A stretch of 64,000 nucleotides of DNA, taken from positions 43,344 to 107,343 of the forward strand of contig NZ_JACMYG010000020.1 of NCBI RefSeq assembly GCF_014236655.1. The letters are read 5' to 3'. Shown piece after piece: positions 45,067 to 53,670 of the stretch. This DNA comes from Pseudomonas kielensis. Its GTDB lineage: Bacteria; Pseudomonadota; Gammaproteobacteria; Pseudomonadales; Pseudomonadaceae. The translations under genes were made by a program, and so were the position numbers. The number at the start of each line of letters is the position of its first letter. Positions within the stretch are counted from its first letter, which is position 1. The notes beneath the pieces were generated by a model. The model was not told the origin of the DNA. It did no database searches and was given only the letters and a program-made list of their open reading frames with translations.

Positions 45067-46173
45067 CTAGCTTAGGCGGGCAAACCAGCGTCCGCCTTCC
45101 GCCACCGCGCGACCCTGCATTTCCAGCTCGGTCAGCGCCACCAGCACTTTGGGCAAGGCCCAGCCGCTGGACTCGGCCAGGGCTTCGGTGGTGTGGGGCG
45201 CGGCAAACAGCAGGCGCAACAACGGGTGATCGAGTTCGGCCGCAGCTGTGACCGGGGCGGCCGGCAAGTACTGCCAGCCACGCAATCCTTCGAGAATATG
45301 CTCAATGGTCTCCACCAACGTTGCCCCGTCGCGAATCAACTGGTGACAGCCGCGGGCAGCGGGGTGGTGGATGGAGCCGGGAATCGCATAGACCTCGCGC
45401 CCCTGTTCTGCCGCCAGCCGGGCGGTGATCAATGAACCGCTGGCGACACTGGCCTCGACCACCAGCACGCCCAGGGACAATCCACTGATGATCCGGTTGC
45501 GTCGGGGAAAGTGGCTGGGGTGCGGCCCGGCATCCAGGGCAAATTCGGAAACCACCGCGCTGCCCTGGGCAATCATCGCCGTGGCAAGGGCTCGGTTGCG
45601 CTGTGGATAAAATTTTTCCAGGCCGGTGCCCAGCACTCCCACCGTCTGCCCTCCGACGTCGAGCGCGGCCTGATGCGCAGCGGCATCGATACCCAGCGCC
45701 AAGCCACTGGTGATCACAAAACCAGCACCCGCCAGGCTGCGGGAGAATGCCGCCGCGGTGTCCATCCCCGGCCTGGAGGCGCGACGGCTGCCGACCATCG
45801 CCAACTGCGGTTTTTCCAGGATCGCCGGATCTCCGGCGACAAACAGCAAAGGCGGTGGGTCACTGATCTCAGCCAGCAACGCGGGGTACCCGGGCTGGTC
45901 AATCATCAGTAAATGCTGGCCTTCACGCTCCAGCCAGGCCAATGCCTGGTGAGCGCCATCGCGAATCGACGGGCTGCGCCTTGCCTCTGCGCAGGCGGCG
46001 GGCAAACCCAGGGCACGCCAGGCACTGGCCGGGGCGCTGATGGCTTTGGAGGCCGAACCGAAGGCTTGCAGCAACTTCTGGTAACGCCGTGGCCCCAGTT
46101 CCGGCAGGCAGTGCAAACGCAGACGGGCTTCCAGTTCCGCCGGCGAAACCGGCAGGGATACAGACGACGGCAT
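45067..46173 (-). CDS. dprA: DNA processing protein DprA
   Basis: Loads RecA onto incoming single-stranded DNA in natural transformation. The 368 residues consist of a short SAM-like domain, the Rossmann-fold SMF domain (VGSRRASRPGM, ITSGLALGIDAAAHQAAL, FPRRNRIISGLS, AIPGSIHHPAARG; about 115-300) and a C-terminal winged helix. MPSSVSLP at 46173 has an AAGGA site 7 bases upstream. It is the usual neighbour of tsaC. Confidence 0.95.
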   Translation of the reverse strand: MPSSVSLPVSPAELEARLRLHCLPELGPRRYQKLLQAFGSASKAISAPASAWRALGLPAACAEARRSPSIRDGAHQALAWLEREGQHLLMIDQPGYPALLAEISDPPPLLFVAGDPAILEKPQLAMVGSRRASRPGMDTAAAFSRSLAGAGFVITSGLALGIDAAAHQAALDVGGQTVGVLGTGLEKFYPQRNRALATAMIAQGSAVVSEFALDAGPHPSHFPRRNRIISGLSLGVLVVEASVASGSLITARLAAEQGREVYAIPGSIHHPAARGCHQLIRDGATLVETIEHILEGLRGWQYLPAAPVTAAAELDHPLLRLLFAAPHTTEALAESSGWALPKVLVALTELEMQGRAVAEGGRWFARLS

Positions 46174-46497
46174 AAGATCATCCTTGATCGTAATTGAGCC
46201 TGACGGGTCAGGAACAAGCTGTGGATAAGTCTGTTGGTAACTTGTTGAGTGTTTTCTCGCCAAGAGGCGCTGAGGAGCAGGAATTTTTACCCTGCGTGCA
46301 GGCTGTGGCGGGCGATGGGCAAAGGTTTGTGATTTCCCTCACGCGGTGAATCCCTTTATTATGTGGGTTCGCGTAAAACGCCAGAGCCGACATGGCTCGC
46401 TCCCGCGAGGGGGCTTCGTTTTACAGCCATCGCCAGCCTCTGCGGACTGCCAGGCGATCGGCCCTGACCTTACTTCACACGTGCAGCAATTACGCTT
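46174..46497. other. dprA/def divergent region, LysM gene absent
   Basis: 324 bases with no supportable gene. A perfect DnaA-box nonamer (TTATCCACA complement) lies at 46220-46228. In most pseudomonads I know of, a LysM-domain gene sits between dprA and def; none is present here. A region at 46330-46360 (TTTATTATGTGGG) may contain the def promoter. Confidence 0.55.
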
Positions 46498-47004
46498 ATG
46501 GCCATTTTGAACATCCTCGAATTCCCCGACCCGCGCCTGCGCACGATCGCCAAACCGGTGACCGTAGTGGACGACGAAGTGCGGCAGTTGGTCGATGACA
46601 TGTTTGAAACAATGTATGAAGCGCCAGGCATCGGCCTCGCGGCGACCCAGGTCAATGTGCACAAGCGCATCGTGGTCATGGACTTGTCCGAAGACCGCAG
46701 TGAACCGCGGGTGTTCATCAACCCCGAGTTCGAGACCCTGACCGACGAGATGGACCAGTACCAGGAAGGCTGCCTTTCGGTACCCGGCTTCTACGAAAAC
46801 GTCGATCGCCCGCAGAAGGTCAAGATCAAGGCCCTGGATCGCGACGGCAAGCCGTACGAAATGATCGCCGAAGGCCTGCTGGCGGTGTGCATTCAACATG
46901 AGTGCGATCACCTCAACGGCAAATTGTTTGTCGACTACCTGTCCACGCTCAAACGCGACCGGATCAAGAAGAAGCTGGAAAAGCTCCATCGCCAGAACGC
47001 TTGA
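46498..47004 (+). CDS. def: Peptide deformylase
   Basis: Removes the formyl group from nascent N-formylmethionine. The 168 residues contain all three family motifs: GIGLAATQ (44-51), EGCLSVP (90-96, metal Cys92) and QHECDH (133-138, His134, Glu135 and His138). Start at 46498. It leads def-fmt, although a hairpin terminator lies between the two. Confidence 0.97.
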   Translation: MAILNILEFPDPRLRTIAKPVTVVDDEVRQLVDDMFETMYEAPGIGLAATQVNVHKRIVVMDLSEDRSEPRVFINPEFETLTDEMDQYQEGCLSVPGFYENVDRPQKVKIKALDRDGKPYEMIAEGLLAVCIQHECDHLNGKLFVDYLSTLKRDRIKKKLEKLHRQNA

Positions 47005-47016
47005 TTCCTTTCTTCC

Positions 47017-47047
47017 AAAGGCTTGCTGCGGCAAGCCTTTTTCTTTT
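47017..47047 (+). terminator. Terminator/attenuator between def and fmt
   Basis: Stem AAAGGCTTGC (47017-47026) with GCAAGCCTTT (47031-47040), 4-base loop TGCG and a T-rich tail TTCTTTT. fmt starts 32 bases later, so it must either be read through or fmt has its own promoter. Confidence 0.8.
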
Positions 47048-47078
47048 GTGACTGCTTCTGAAACCGAGAGCCTCCTCA

Positions 47079-48026
47079 ATGCGCATCGTCTTTGCCGGCA
47101 CCCCCGAATTTGCCGCCGAACACCTCAAGGCCCTGCTCGACAGCCCTTACGAGGTCGTGGCGGTCTACACCCAACCGGACCGTCCGGCAGGTCGTGGGCA
47201 AAAGCTGATGCCAAGCCCGGTCAAGCAGTTGGCCCTGGAACACCACATCCCGGTGTTCCAGCCACCCACCCTGCGCAATGCCGACGCCCAGGCCGAACTG
47301 GCCGCCCTGCAGCCGGACCTGATGGTGGTGGTCGCCTATGGCTTGATCCTGCCGCAGGTGGTGCTGGATATCCCGCGCCTGGGTTGCATCAACAGCCATG
47401 CCTCCCTGTTGCCGCGCTGGCGCGGTGCGGCGCCGATCCAGCGCGCCGTCGAAGCCGGCGATGCACAGAGCGGCGTCACCGTGATGCGCATGGAGGCGGG
47501 GCTGGACACCGGGCCGATGCTACTGAAGGTGAGCACCGAGATCAGCGGCCAGGACACCGGCGGCACCCTGCATGACCGACTGGCCGAAATGGGCCCGCCC
47601 GCCGTGCTCCAGGCGATTGCCGGATTGGCCGCCGGCACCCTGCAAGGCGAAGTGCAGGACGACAGCCTCGCCACCTATGCGCACAAATTGAACAAGGACG
47701 AGGCGCGCATCGACTGGAGCCGCCCGGCGGTCGAACTGGAACGCCTGGTACGCGCCTTCAACCCATGGCCGATCTGCCACAGCACCCTCAATGGCGAAGC
47801 GCTGAAAGTCCTGGCCGCCAACCTGGTCGATGGCCAAGGCGCCCCAGGCGAGGTGCTCGGCGCCAGCAAGGACGGCCTGATCGTCGCCTGCGGTGAACAA
47901 GCGCTGTGCTTGACCCGCCTGCAATTGCCCGGTGGCAAGGCCCTGAACTTCAGCGACCTGTTCAATAGCCGCCGCGAGAAATTTGCCCTGGGCACCGTCC
48001 TCGGCCAATCGGTGGACGCGCAATGA
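47079..48026 (+). CDS. fmt: Methionyl-tRNA formyltransferase
   Basis: Formylates initiator Met-tRNA. The 315 residues have the formyltransferase domain with the folate motif SLLPRWRGAAPIQRA (about 109-123) and the catalytic Asn/His in CINSHASLLP (about 103-112), then a C-terminal tRNA-binding domain. GAGAGC precedes the ATG. It overlaps rsmB by 4 bases. Confidence 0.97.
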   Translation: MRIVFAGTPEFAAEHLKALLDSPYEVVAVYTQPDRPAGRGQKLMPSPVKQLALEHHIPVFQPPTLRNADAQAELAALQPDLMVVVAYGLILPQVVLDIPRLGCINSHASLLPRWRGAAPIQRAVEAGDAQSGVTVMRMEAGLDTGPMLLKVSTEISGQDTGGTLHDRLAEMGPPAVLQAIAGLAAGTLQGEVQDDSLATYAHKLNKDEARIDWSRPAVELERLVRAFNPWPICHSTLNGEALKVLAANLVDGQGAPGEVLGASKDGLIVACGEQALCLTRLQLPGGKALNFSDLFNSRREKFALGTVLGQSVDAQ

Positions 48027-49333
48027 ACCCGCGTCTGGCCGCCGCCAAGGCACTGGCCGCTGTCCTCAGTGGCAAAGCGTCCCTCAACAGTTCCCTGCCG
48101 ACTCAACTGGACAAAGTCGAAGACCGCGATCGCGGCTTCACCCAGGACCTGGCCTTCGGTACCGCACGCTGGCAGCCACGCTTGTCGGCGCTGGCGGCCA
48201 AACTGCTGCAAAAGCCCCTCAAGGCGGCGGATGCCGATGTCGAGGCGCTGCTGCTGGTCGGCCTGTACCAACTGCTCTACACCCGGGTTCCGGCACACGC
48301 CGCCATCGGTGAAACCGTGGGCTGCGCCGACAAGCTGAAAAAGCCCTGGGCCAAGGCCCTGATCAACGCCGTACTGCGCCGCGCGCAACGGGAAAGCGAA
48401 GCGCTGCTGGCCGAGCTCGAACACGATCCGGTGGTACGCACCGCCCACCCACGCTGGCTGCAAAAATCCCTCAAGGCCTTCTGGCCCCTGCAGTGGGAAG
48501 CCATTTGCGCCGCGAACAACGCGCACCCACCGATGATTCTGCGGGTCAATCGCCGCCATCACGACCGCGATGCCTACCTGCAGCTGCTCAGCCAGGCCGG
48601 GGTCGCCGCCCAGCCTTGCACCTTCAGCCAGGACGGTATCGTCCTCGAGACCCCGGGTGATGTGCGCAGCCTGCCGGGCTTCAGCGAAGGTTGGATCAGC
48701 GTACAGGACGAAGCGGCGCAACTGGCCGCCGAGCTGCTGGACCTGGCGCCGGGCCAGCGGGTGCTCGACGCCTGCTGCGCACCCGGCGGCAAGACCTGCC
48801 ATATCCTCGAAGTCGAGCCTGGGCTGGCCGCCGTGGTTGCGGTGGATCTCGAAGCCAAGCGCCTGGTACGGGTCAAGGAAAACCTCGAGCGCCTGGGCCT
48901 GAGCGCCGAACTGATCGCCGCCGATGGCCGCGACACGCAGGCCTGGTGGGATGGCAAGCCGTTCCAGCGGATTCTGCTGGACGCTCCCTGTTCGGCCACG
49001 GGCGTGATCCGCCGCCACCCGGACATCAAGCTGACCCGCCAACCCGATGACATCGCCGCACTGGCCGTGCTGCAAGGTGAGTTGCTCGACGCGATGTGGC
49101 CCACCCTCGAGGTAGGCGGCATTCTGCTTTACGCCACCTGCTCGACACTGCCGACCGAGAACACCGAAGTGATCGAAGCCTTCCTCGCGCGCACCCCCGG
49201 CGCTCGCGAACTGGACATCGCCAGCCAGGCCGGCATCAAGCAACCCCATGGTCGCCAGTTGCTGGCGCAAGAGGGTGGTCATGACGGGTTCTATTACGCC
49301 AAGCTGATCAAGATTGCCGCCACGCGCGGTTAA
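48023..49333 (+). CDS. rsmB: 16S rRNA m5C967 methyltransferase RsmB
   Basis: 436 residues: an N-terminal NusB-like RNA-binding domain (about 1-140), then the SAM-dependent methyltransferase. SAM site ACCAPGGKT is near residue 255; the two functional Cys are in DAPCSATG (about 322) and YATCSTLP (about 373). Also called sun. It is coupled to fmt by ATGA and is followed by trkA. Confidence 0.96.
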   Translation: MNPRLAAAKALAAVLSGKASLNSSLPTQLDKVEDRDRGFTQDLAFGTARWQPRLSALAAKLLQKPLKAADADVEALLLVGLYQLLYTRVPAHAAIGETVGCADKLKKPWAKALINAVLRRAQRESEALLAELEHDPVVRTAHPRWLQKSLKAFWPLQWEAICAANNAHPPMILRVNRRHHDRDAYLQLLSQAGVAAQPCTFSQDGIVLETPGDVRSLPGFSEGWISVQDEAAQLAAELLDLAPGQRVLDACCAPGGKTCHILEVEPGLAAVVAVDLEAKRLVRVKENLERLGLSAELIAADGRDTQAWWDGKPFQRILLDAPCSATGVIRRHPDIKLTRQPDDIAALAVLQGELLDAMWPTLEVGGILLYATCSTLPTENTEVIEAFLARTPGARELDIASQAGIKQPHGRQLLAQEGGHDGFYYAKLIKIAATRG

Positions 49334-49355
49334 CCGGTTTTAAGGGAGTAAATGG

Positions 49356-50729
49356 ATGAAGATCATCATCCTCGGAGCAGGGCAGGTGGGTGGATCACTG
49401 GCAGAACATCTGGCCAGCGAAGCGAACGACATCACCGTGGTCGACACTGACGGCGAACGCCTGCGCGATCTCGGCGATCGCCTCGACATCCGCACCGTGC
49501 AAGGTCGCGGCTCTTTGCCCACGGTGTTGCGCCAAGCGGGCGCCGACGACGCCGACATGCTGGTGGCCGTGACCAACAGCGACGAAACCAACATGGTCGC
49601 CTGCCAGGTCGCCCATACCCTGTTCCATACCCCGACCAAGATCGCCCGGGTGCGCGAGGCGTCCTACCTGACCCGCGCCGAGCTGTTCGACAACGACGCG
49701 ATTCCGGTCGATGTGCTGATCAGCCCGGAACAAGTGGTCACCAACTACATCAAGCGCCTGATCCAGCACCCCGGTGCCCTGCAGGTGATCGACTTTGCCG
49801 AGGGCAAGGCCCAGTTGGTCGCGGTCAAGGCCTACTACGGCGGACCGCTGGTAGGCCAGCAACTGCGCCAATTGCGCGAGCACATGCCGAACGTCGATAC
49901 CCGGGTGGCCGCGATTTTCCGTCGTGACCGACCGATCCTGCCGCAAGGCAACACGGTGATCGAAGCCGACGATGAAGTGTTTTTCATTGCCGCCCGGGCC
50001 AACATTCGCGCGGTCATGAGTGAAATGCGCCGCCTCGATGAAAGCTACAAGCGCATCGTCATCGCCGGTGGCGGGCAGATTGGCGAGCGCCTGGCCGAGG
50101 CCATCGAAAGTCGCTACCAGGTCAAGATCATCGAGATGAACCCGGCCCGCTGCCGCTACCTGTCGGACACCCTCGACAGCACCGTGGTGCTGCAGGGCAG
50201 TGCATCGGATCGCGACTTGCTGCTGGAGGAGAACATCGCCGACGCCGATATCTTCCTTGCGCTGACCAACGACGATGAAGCCAACATCATGTCTTCGCTG
50301 CTGGCCAAACGCCTGGGCGCAAAGAAGGTGATGACCATCATCAACAACCCCGCCTACGTCGACCTGATCCAGGGCGGTGACATCGACATCGCCATCAGCC
50401 CGCAACTGGCGACCATCGGCACCTTGCTGGCCCACGTACGCCGGGGCGACATCGTCAGCGTGCACTCACTGCGCCGGGGTGCGGCAGAAGCCATCGAGGC
50501 CATTGCCCACGGTGATGAGAAGTCGAGCAAGGTCATCGGCAAGGCCATCGAGAACATCGCATTGCCGCCGGGGACCACCATTGGCGCGATCATCCGCGAC
50601 GAAGAAGTGTTGATCGCCCACGACGACACTGTGATCGAAGCGGGGGACCATGTGATTCTGTTCCTTGTGGATAAAAAGCATATTCGCGATGTGGAAAAGC
50701 TGTTCCACGTCGGCCTGAGCTTCTTCTGA
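49356..50729 (+). CDS. trkA: Trk potassium uptake regulatory protein TrkA
   Basis: 457 residues with a duplicated RCK layout: two Rossmann NAD-binding domains (GAGQVGG near residue 7; GGGQIGERLAEAIE near 239), each followed by a TrkA-C domain. It gates the TrkH/TrkG potassium channel at the inner membrane; the channel gene is elsewhere. An AGGGAG site precedes the start. Confidence 0.96.
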   Translation: MKIIILGAGQVGGSLAEHLASEANDITVVDTDGERLRDLGDRLDIRTVQGRGSLPTVLRQAGADDADMLVAVTNSDETNMVACQVAHTLFHTPTKIARVREASYLTRAELFDNDAIPVDVLISPEQVVTNYIKRLIQHPGALQVIDFAEGKAQLVAVKAYYGGPLVGQQLRQLREHMPNVDTRVAAIFRRDRPILPQGNTVIEADDEVFFIAARANIRAVMSEMRRLDESYKRIVIAGGGQIGERLAEAIESRYQVKIIEMNPARCRYLSDTLDSTVVLQGSASDRDLLLEENIADADIFLALTNDDEANIMSSLLAKRLGAKKVMTIINNPAYVDLIQGGDIDIAISPQLATIGTLLAHVRRGDIVSVHSLRRGAAEAIEAIAHGDEKSSKVIGKAIENIALPPGTTIGAIIRDEEVLIAHDDTVIEAGDHVILFLVDKKHIRDVEKLFHVGLSFF

Positions 50730-50792
50730 ACCAGGATGTGCGGCCGCCTGGCGAAACGCCTACTTCTGACCCACCCAACAAGGAAATGACCC

Positions 50793-51113
50793 ATGCTCGA
50801 GTCCCTGGAAAAAATGCTCGCCAAGGGTGTGGATAACTCATTGCTGCGCTTCGGGCTGGGCAAGGGGTATCTGGATCTGGGGGAAAACGCCAAGGCCGCC
50901 GAGCACTTCACGCGCTGCGTGGCGTTCGATCCGAAATATTCTGCGGCCTGGAAGCTATTGGGCAAGGCCCACCTGGCGCTGGCGGACTACCCGGCGGCGC
51001 GCCAGGCCTGGGAGCAGGGCCTGGAAGCTGCCCGCGCCCATGGCGACAAGCAGGCCGAAAAGGAAATGACGGTGTTCCTGAAAAAGCTCGATCGCCAACA
51101 ACCTGCGCTGTAG
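50793..51113 (+). CDS. TPR-repeat protein
   Basis: 106 residues with two to three TPR motifs (about 17-50 and 50-85; LGENAKAAEHFTRCVAFDPKYSAAWKLLGKAHLALADYPAARQAWEQGLE is the centre of the repeats). No signal peptide. It is a conserved small gene next to trkA in Pseudomonas. GGAAATGACCC precedes the start. Partner unknown. Confidence 0.86.
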   Translation: MLESLEKMLAKGVDNSLLRFGLGKGYLDLGENAKAAEHFTRCVAFDPKYSAAWKLLGKAHLALADYPAARQAWEQGLEAARAHGDKQAEKEMTVFLKKLDRQQPAL

Positions 51114-51132
51114 GAGCAAGCAGTGCTCCTAC
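51110..51132. repeat. REP-like hairpin at the TPR stop
   Basis: Arms GTAGGAGCA (51110-51118) and TGCTCCTAC (51124-51132) make a perfect 9-bp stem that includes the TPR stop codon. GTAGGAGC/GCTCCTAC is a standard Pseudomonas repeat core. It separates convergent genes. Confidence 0.75.
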
Positions 51133-51147
51133 AGGGGTGATCGCCAA

Positions 51148-52035
51148 TCAGTACCAGCGCTCTTCACCCGGCGGACGCTTCTTGAAGCGCTTCATGCTCC
51201 ACATGTACTGACTCGGATACGCCCGCACATACCGTTCGACCACCTGGCTCATGGCCGCGCAGGAGGTCTCGGTGTCGGTGCTGTACATCGCCTCGGGGGC
51301 GGCTTCCAGAATCACCTTGTAGCCCGAGCCGTCCGGCAGGCGCAGGGCGTGCAGGAATACCCCGACCGCCTTGCCGCCAGCGAGCATGTTCGGCACAAAC
51401 TTGCTGGTCAGGGCCTTGGTGGCGAAAAAGGGCACGAAAATACCGGCCGATTCGGCTGGCTCCGGGTCAGCCGGAATCCCCACCGCGCCGCCTTTGCGCA
51501 CTTCCTTGATGACGCTGAGAATGCCTTCCTTGGTGGACGCCGCCACGCGGTTACCCAGTTGCACGCGCTGCTTGCGCAACAGTTCGTCCACCGCCTTGAG
51601 CTTGGGCGGACGGTAGAAAATGATCGGTTTGCACTGGCTGCAATAGAAGTGGTTGAGCACTTCCCAGTTGCCCAGGTGGCTGGTGATGCCGACGACGCCC
51701 TTGCCTGACGCCAGGGCGTCCTTGAGCACTTCCAGGCCTTCGACTTCACGCACCAGATCGATCGACCGCTGGGCCGGCCAGATCCACGCGCAGGCGCTTT
51801 CGGTCAGGGACTTGCCGATGTCCTTGAGGCTCTGGCCCACCAGGCGCTCACGTTCGGCGGGGTCCATGTCGGGGAAACACTTGGCCAGGTTGATGCGCAC
51901 CACGTCGCGGGAACGGTTGGGCGTTTTCCACATGACCCAGCCAATGGCCGCGCCCACCGCTTGCACTGCCCGCCACGGGAGCAGGGCAAACAACCTTAGA
52001 GCGCCTACCAGCAAGGCGCCTTTCAACTTATCCAC
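51148..52035 (-). CDS. Lipid A biosynthesis acyltransferase (HtrB/LpxL-like)
   Basis: 295 residues; an N-terminal membrane helix, then the LPLAT fold with the catalytic H-x4-E in SHLGNWE (about 119-125). It is the homologue of P. aeruginosa PA0011, a late laurate acyltransferase. GTG start at 52035 (MDKLKG) behind AGGAG; the TTATCCACA box at 52028-52036 overlaps it. FYRPPKLKAVDELLRK and the late FVPFFATKA segments are typical. The acyl chain is inferred from the homologue. Confidence 0.88.
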   Translation of the reverse strand: MDKLKGALLVGALRLFALLPWRAVQAVGAAIGWVMWKTPNRSRDVVRINLAKCFPDMDPAERERLVGQSLKDIGKSLTESACAWIWPAQRSIDLVREVEGLEVLKDALASGKGVVGITSHLGNWEVLNHFYCSQCKPIIFYRPPKLKAVDELLRKQRVQLGNRVAASTKEGILSVIKEVRKGGAVGIPADPEPAESAGIFVPFFATKALTSKFVPNMLAGGKAVGVFLHALRLPDGSGYKVILEAAPEAMYSTDTETSCAAMSQVVERYVRAYPSQYMWSMKRFKKRPPGEERWY

Positions 52036-52077
52036 AGGTCACTCCTGTTGTCTGAATCCTGTTGCGAGCCGGCTATT

Positions 52078-52635
52078 CTAACCGCGCACCGCCAACTCGG
52101 CGTAACGATCACAATCGCGGGTGTGGTCCATGACCATGCCAGAGGCCTGCATCAGGGCGTAACAAATGGTCGGTCCGACGAACGTGAAACCGGCTTTTTT
52201 CAGCCCGCGACTCATTTCCACGGCGACCGGGGTCACGGCCGGCACCTGGCTGCGATCCTGGAAATGGTTGATGGTCGGCACACCGCCAACAAACGACCAG
52301 AGAAAACCCACCGGGTCTTCCAGCGCCAGCCAGGCCTGGGCGTTGCGCCGTGCGGCATTGAGTTTCAGGCGGTTGCGGATGATCCCGGGATCGAGCATCA
52401 GGTCATCGATTTCGGCGTCGCTCATCTGGGCCACGCGCTGCACATCAAAGCCGTACAGCACCTCACGGTAGCGCTCGCGCTTCTTCAGCACAGTGATCCA
52501 TGACAGTCCGGCCTGGAACCCTTCGAGCAAAAGCAACTCGAACAAGTGCTGCGCATCGCGTAGCGGTACGCCCCACTCCTGATCGTGATAGGCCATGTAC
52601 AGCGGATCTTCGGAACACCAAAAGCAGCGTGGCAT
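52078..52635 (-). CDS. tag: DNA-3-methyladenine glycosylase I
   Basis: Excises 3-methyladenine. The 185 residues show the Tag zinc site: N-terminal Cys4 (PRCFWC) and C-terminal His/Cys in DHTRDC. The substrate pocket is YHDQEWGVP and GLSWITVLKKRE. MPRCFWC at 52635 is chosen for a GGAG site; a much longer in-frame extension antisense to glyQ is rejected. Divergent from glyQ. Confidence 0.95.
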   Translation of the reverse strand: MPRCFWCSEDPLYMAYHDQEWGVPLRDAQHLFELLLLEGFQAGLSWITVLKKRERYREVLYGFDVQRVAQMSDAEIDDLMLDPGIIRNRLKLNAARRNAQAWLALEDPVGFLWSFVGGVPTINHFQDRSQVPAVTPVAVEMSRGLKKAGFTFVGPTICYALMQASGMVMDHTRDCDRYAELAVRG

Positions 52636-52670
52636 AAGGCTCCAGGGGGCGTGCGCACGAACGAATCGGG

Positions 52671-52676
52671 TATACT
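52671..52676 (+). promoter_or_regulatory. Putative -10 box of glyQS
   Basis: TATACT flanked by CGGG and CCCG in the tag/glyQ gap, 41 bases before the glyQ start. No convincing -35 box is 16-18 bases upstream, so an activator or weak promoter is implied. Confidence 0.4.
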
Positions 52677-52716
52677 CCCGCTCTTTAAATCGCAGCCCAA
52701 GAAACAGGTGAATTTC

Positions 52717-53670
52717 GTGAGCCAGCCTACGCCAGCCGTGCGTACCTTCCAAGACTTGATCCTCGCCCTCCAGCAATACTGGGCCGAGCAAGGTTGTGTG
52801 GTACTTCAGCCCTACGATATGGAAGTAGGCGCCGGCACTTTCCATACCGCCACGTTCCTGCGCGCCATCGGCCCGGAAACCTGGAACGCCGCTTATGTGC
52901 AGCCCAGTCGTCGCCCGACTGACGGCCGCTACGGCGAAAACCCGAACCGTCTGCAGCACTACTACCAATTCCAGGTAGTCCTGAAGCCGAACCCGGACAA
53001 CTTCCAGGAGCTGTACCTGGGCTCCCTCAAGCACGTGGGCCTGGATCCGCTGGTACACGACATCCGTTTCGTCGAAGACAACTGGGAATCGCCGACCCTG
53101 GGCGCCTGGGGTCTGGGCTGGGAAGTCTGGCTCAATGGCATGGAAGTGACCCAATTCACTTACTTCCAGCAGGCGGGCGGCATCGAGTGCTACCCGGTGA
53201 CTGGCGAAATCACCTACGGCCTGGAGCGTCTGGCCATGTACCTGCAAGGCGTGGACTCGGTCTACGACCTGGTCTGGGCTGACGGCCCGATGGGCAAGGT
53301 GACCTACGGCGACGTGTTCCACCAGAACGAAGTGGAGCAGTCGACCTACAACTTCGAACACGCCAACGTCGAGAAGCTGTTCGAACTGTTCGACTTCTAC
53401 GAAAGCGAAGCCAAGCGCCTGATCGAACTCGACCAGCCGCTGCCGCTGCCAAGCTACGAAATGGTGTTGAAGGCCTCGCACACCTTCAACCTGCTGGATG
53501 CGCGCCGGGCGATCTCGGTGACCGCGCGTCAGCAATACATCCTGCGTGTGCGCACCCTGGCGCGTTCCGTTGCGCAAGCCTACCTGCTGGCTCGCGCCAA
53601 GCTGGGCTTCCCAATGGCGACCCCGGACCTGCGTGATGAAGTACTGGCCAAGCTGGAGGCTGCACAATGA
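52717..53670 (+). CDS. glyQ: Glycyl-tRNA synthetase alpha subunit
   Basis: Catalytic subunit of the (alpha-beta)2 class II enzyme. The 317 residues carry class II motif 2 region and the MEVGAGTFHTATFLRAIG glycine-binding segment (about 35-52), plus PSRRPTDGRYGENPNRLQHYYQFQV. GTG start at 52717 (MSQPTPAVR). It overlaps glyS by 4 bases. Confidence 0.97.
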   Translation: MSQPTPAVRTFQDLILALQQYWAEQGCVVLQPYDMEVGAGTFHTATFLRAIGPETWNAAYVQPSRRPTDGRYGENPNRLQHYYQFQVVLKPNPDNFQELYLGSLKHVGLDPLVHDIRFVEDNWESPTLGAWGLGWEVWLNGMEVTQFTYFQQAGGIECYPVTGEITYGLERLAMYLQGVDSVYDLVWADGPMGKVTYGDVFHQNEVEQSTYNFEHANVEKLFELFDFYESEAKRLIELDQPLPLPSYEMVLKASHTFNLLDARRAISVTARQQYILRVRTLARSVAQAYLLARAKLGFPMATPDLRDEVLAKLEAAQ

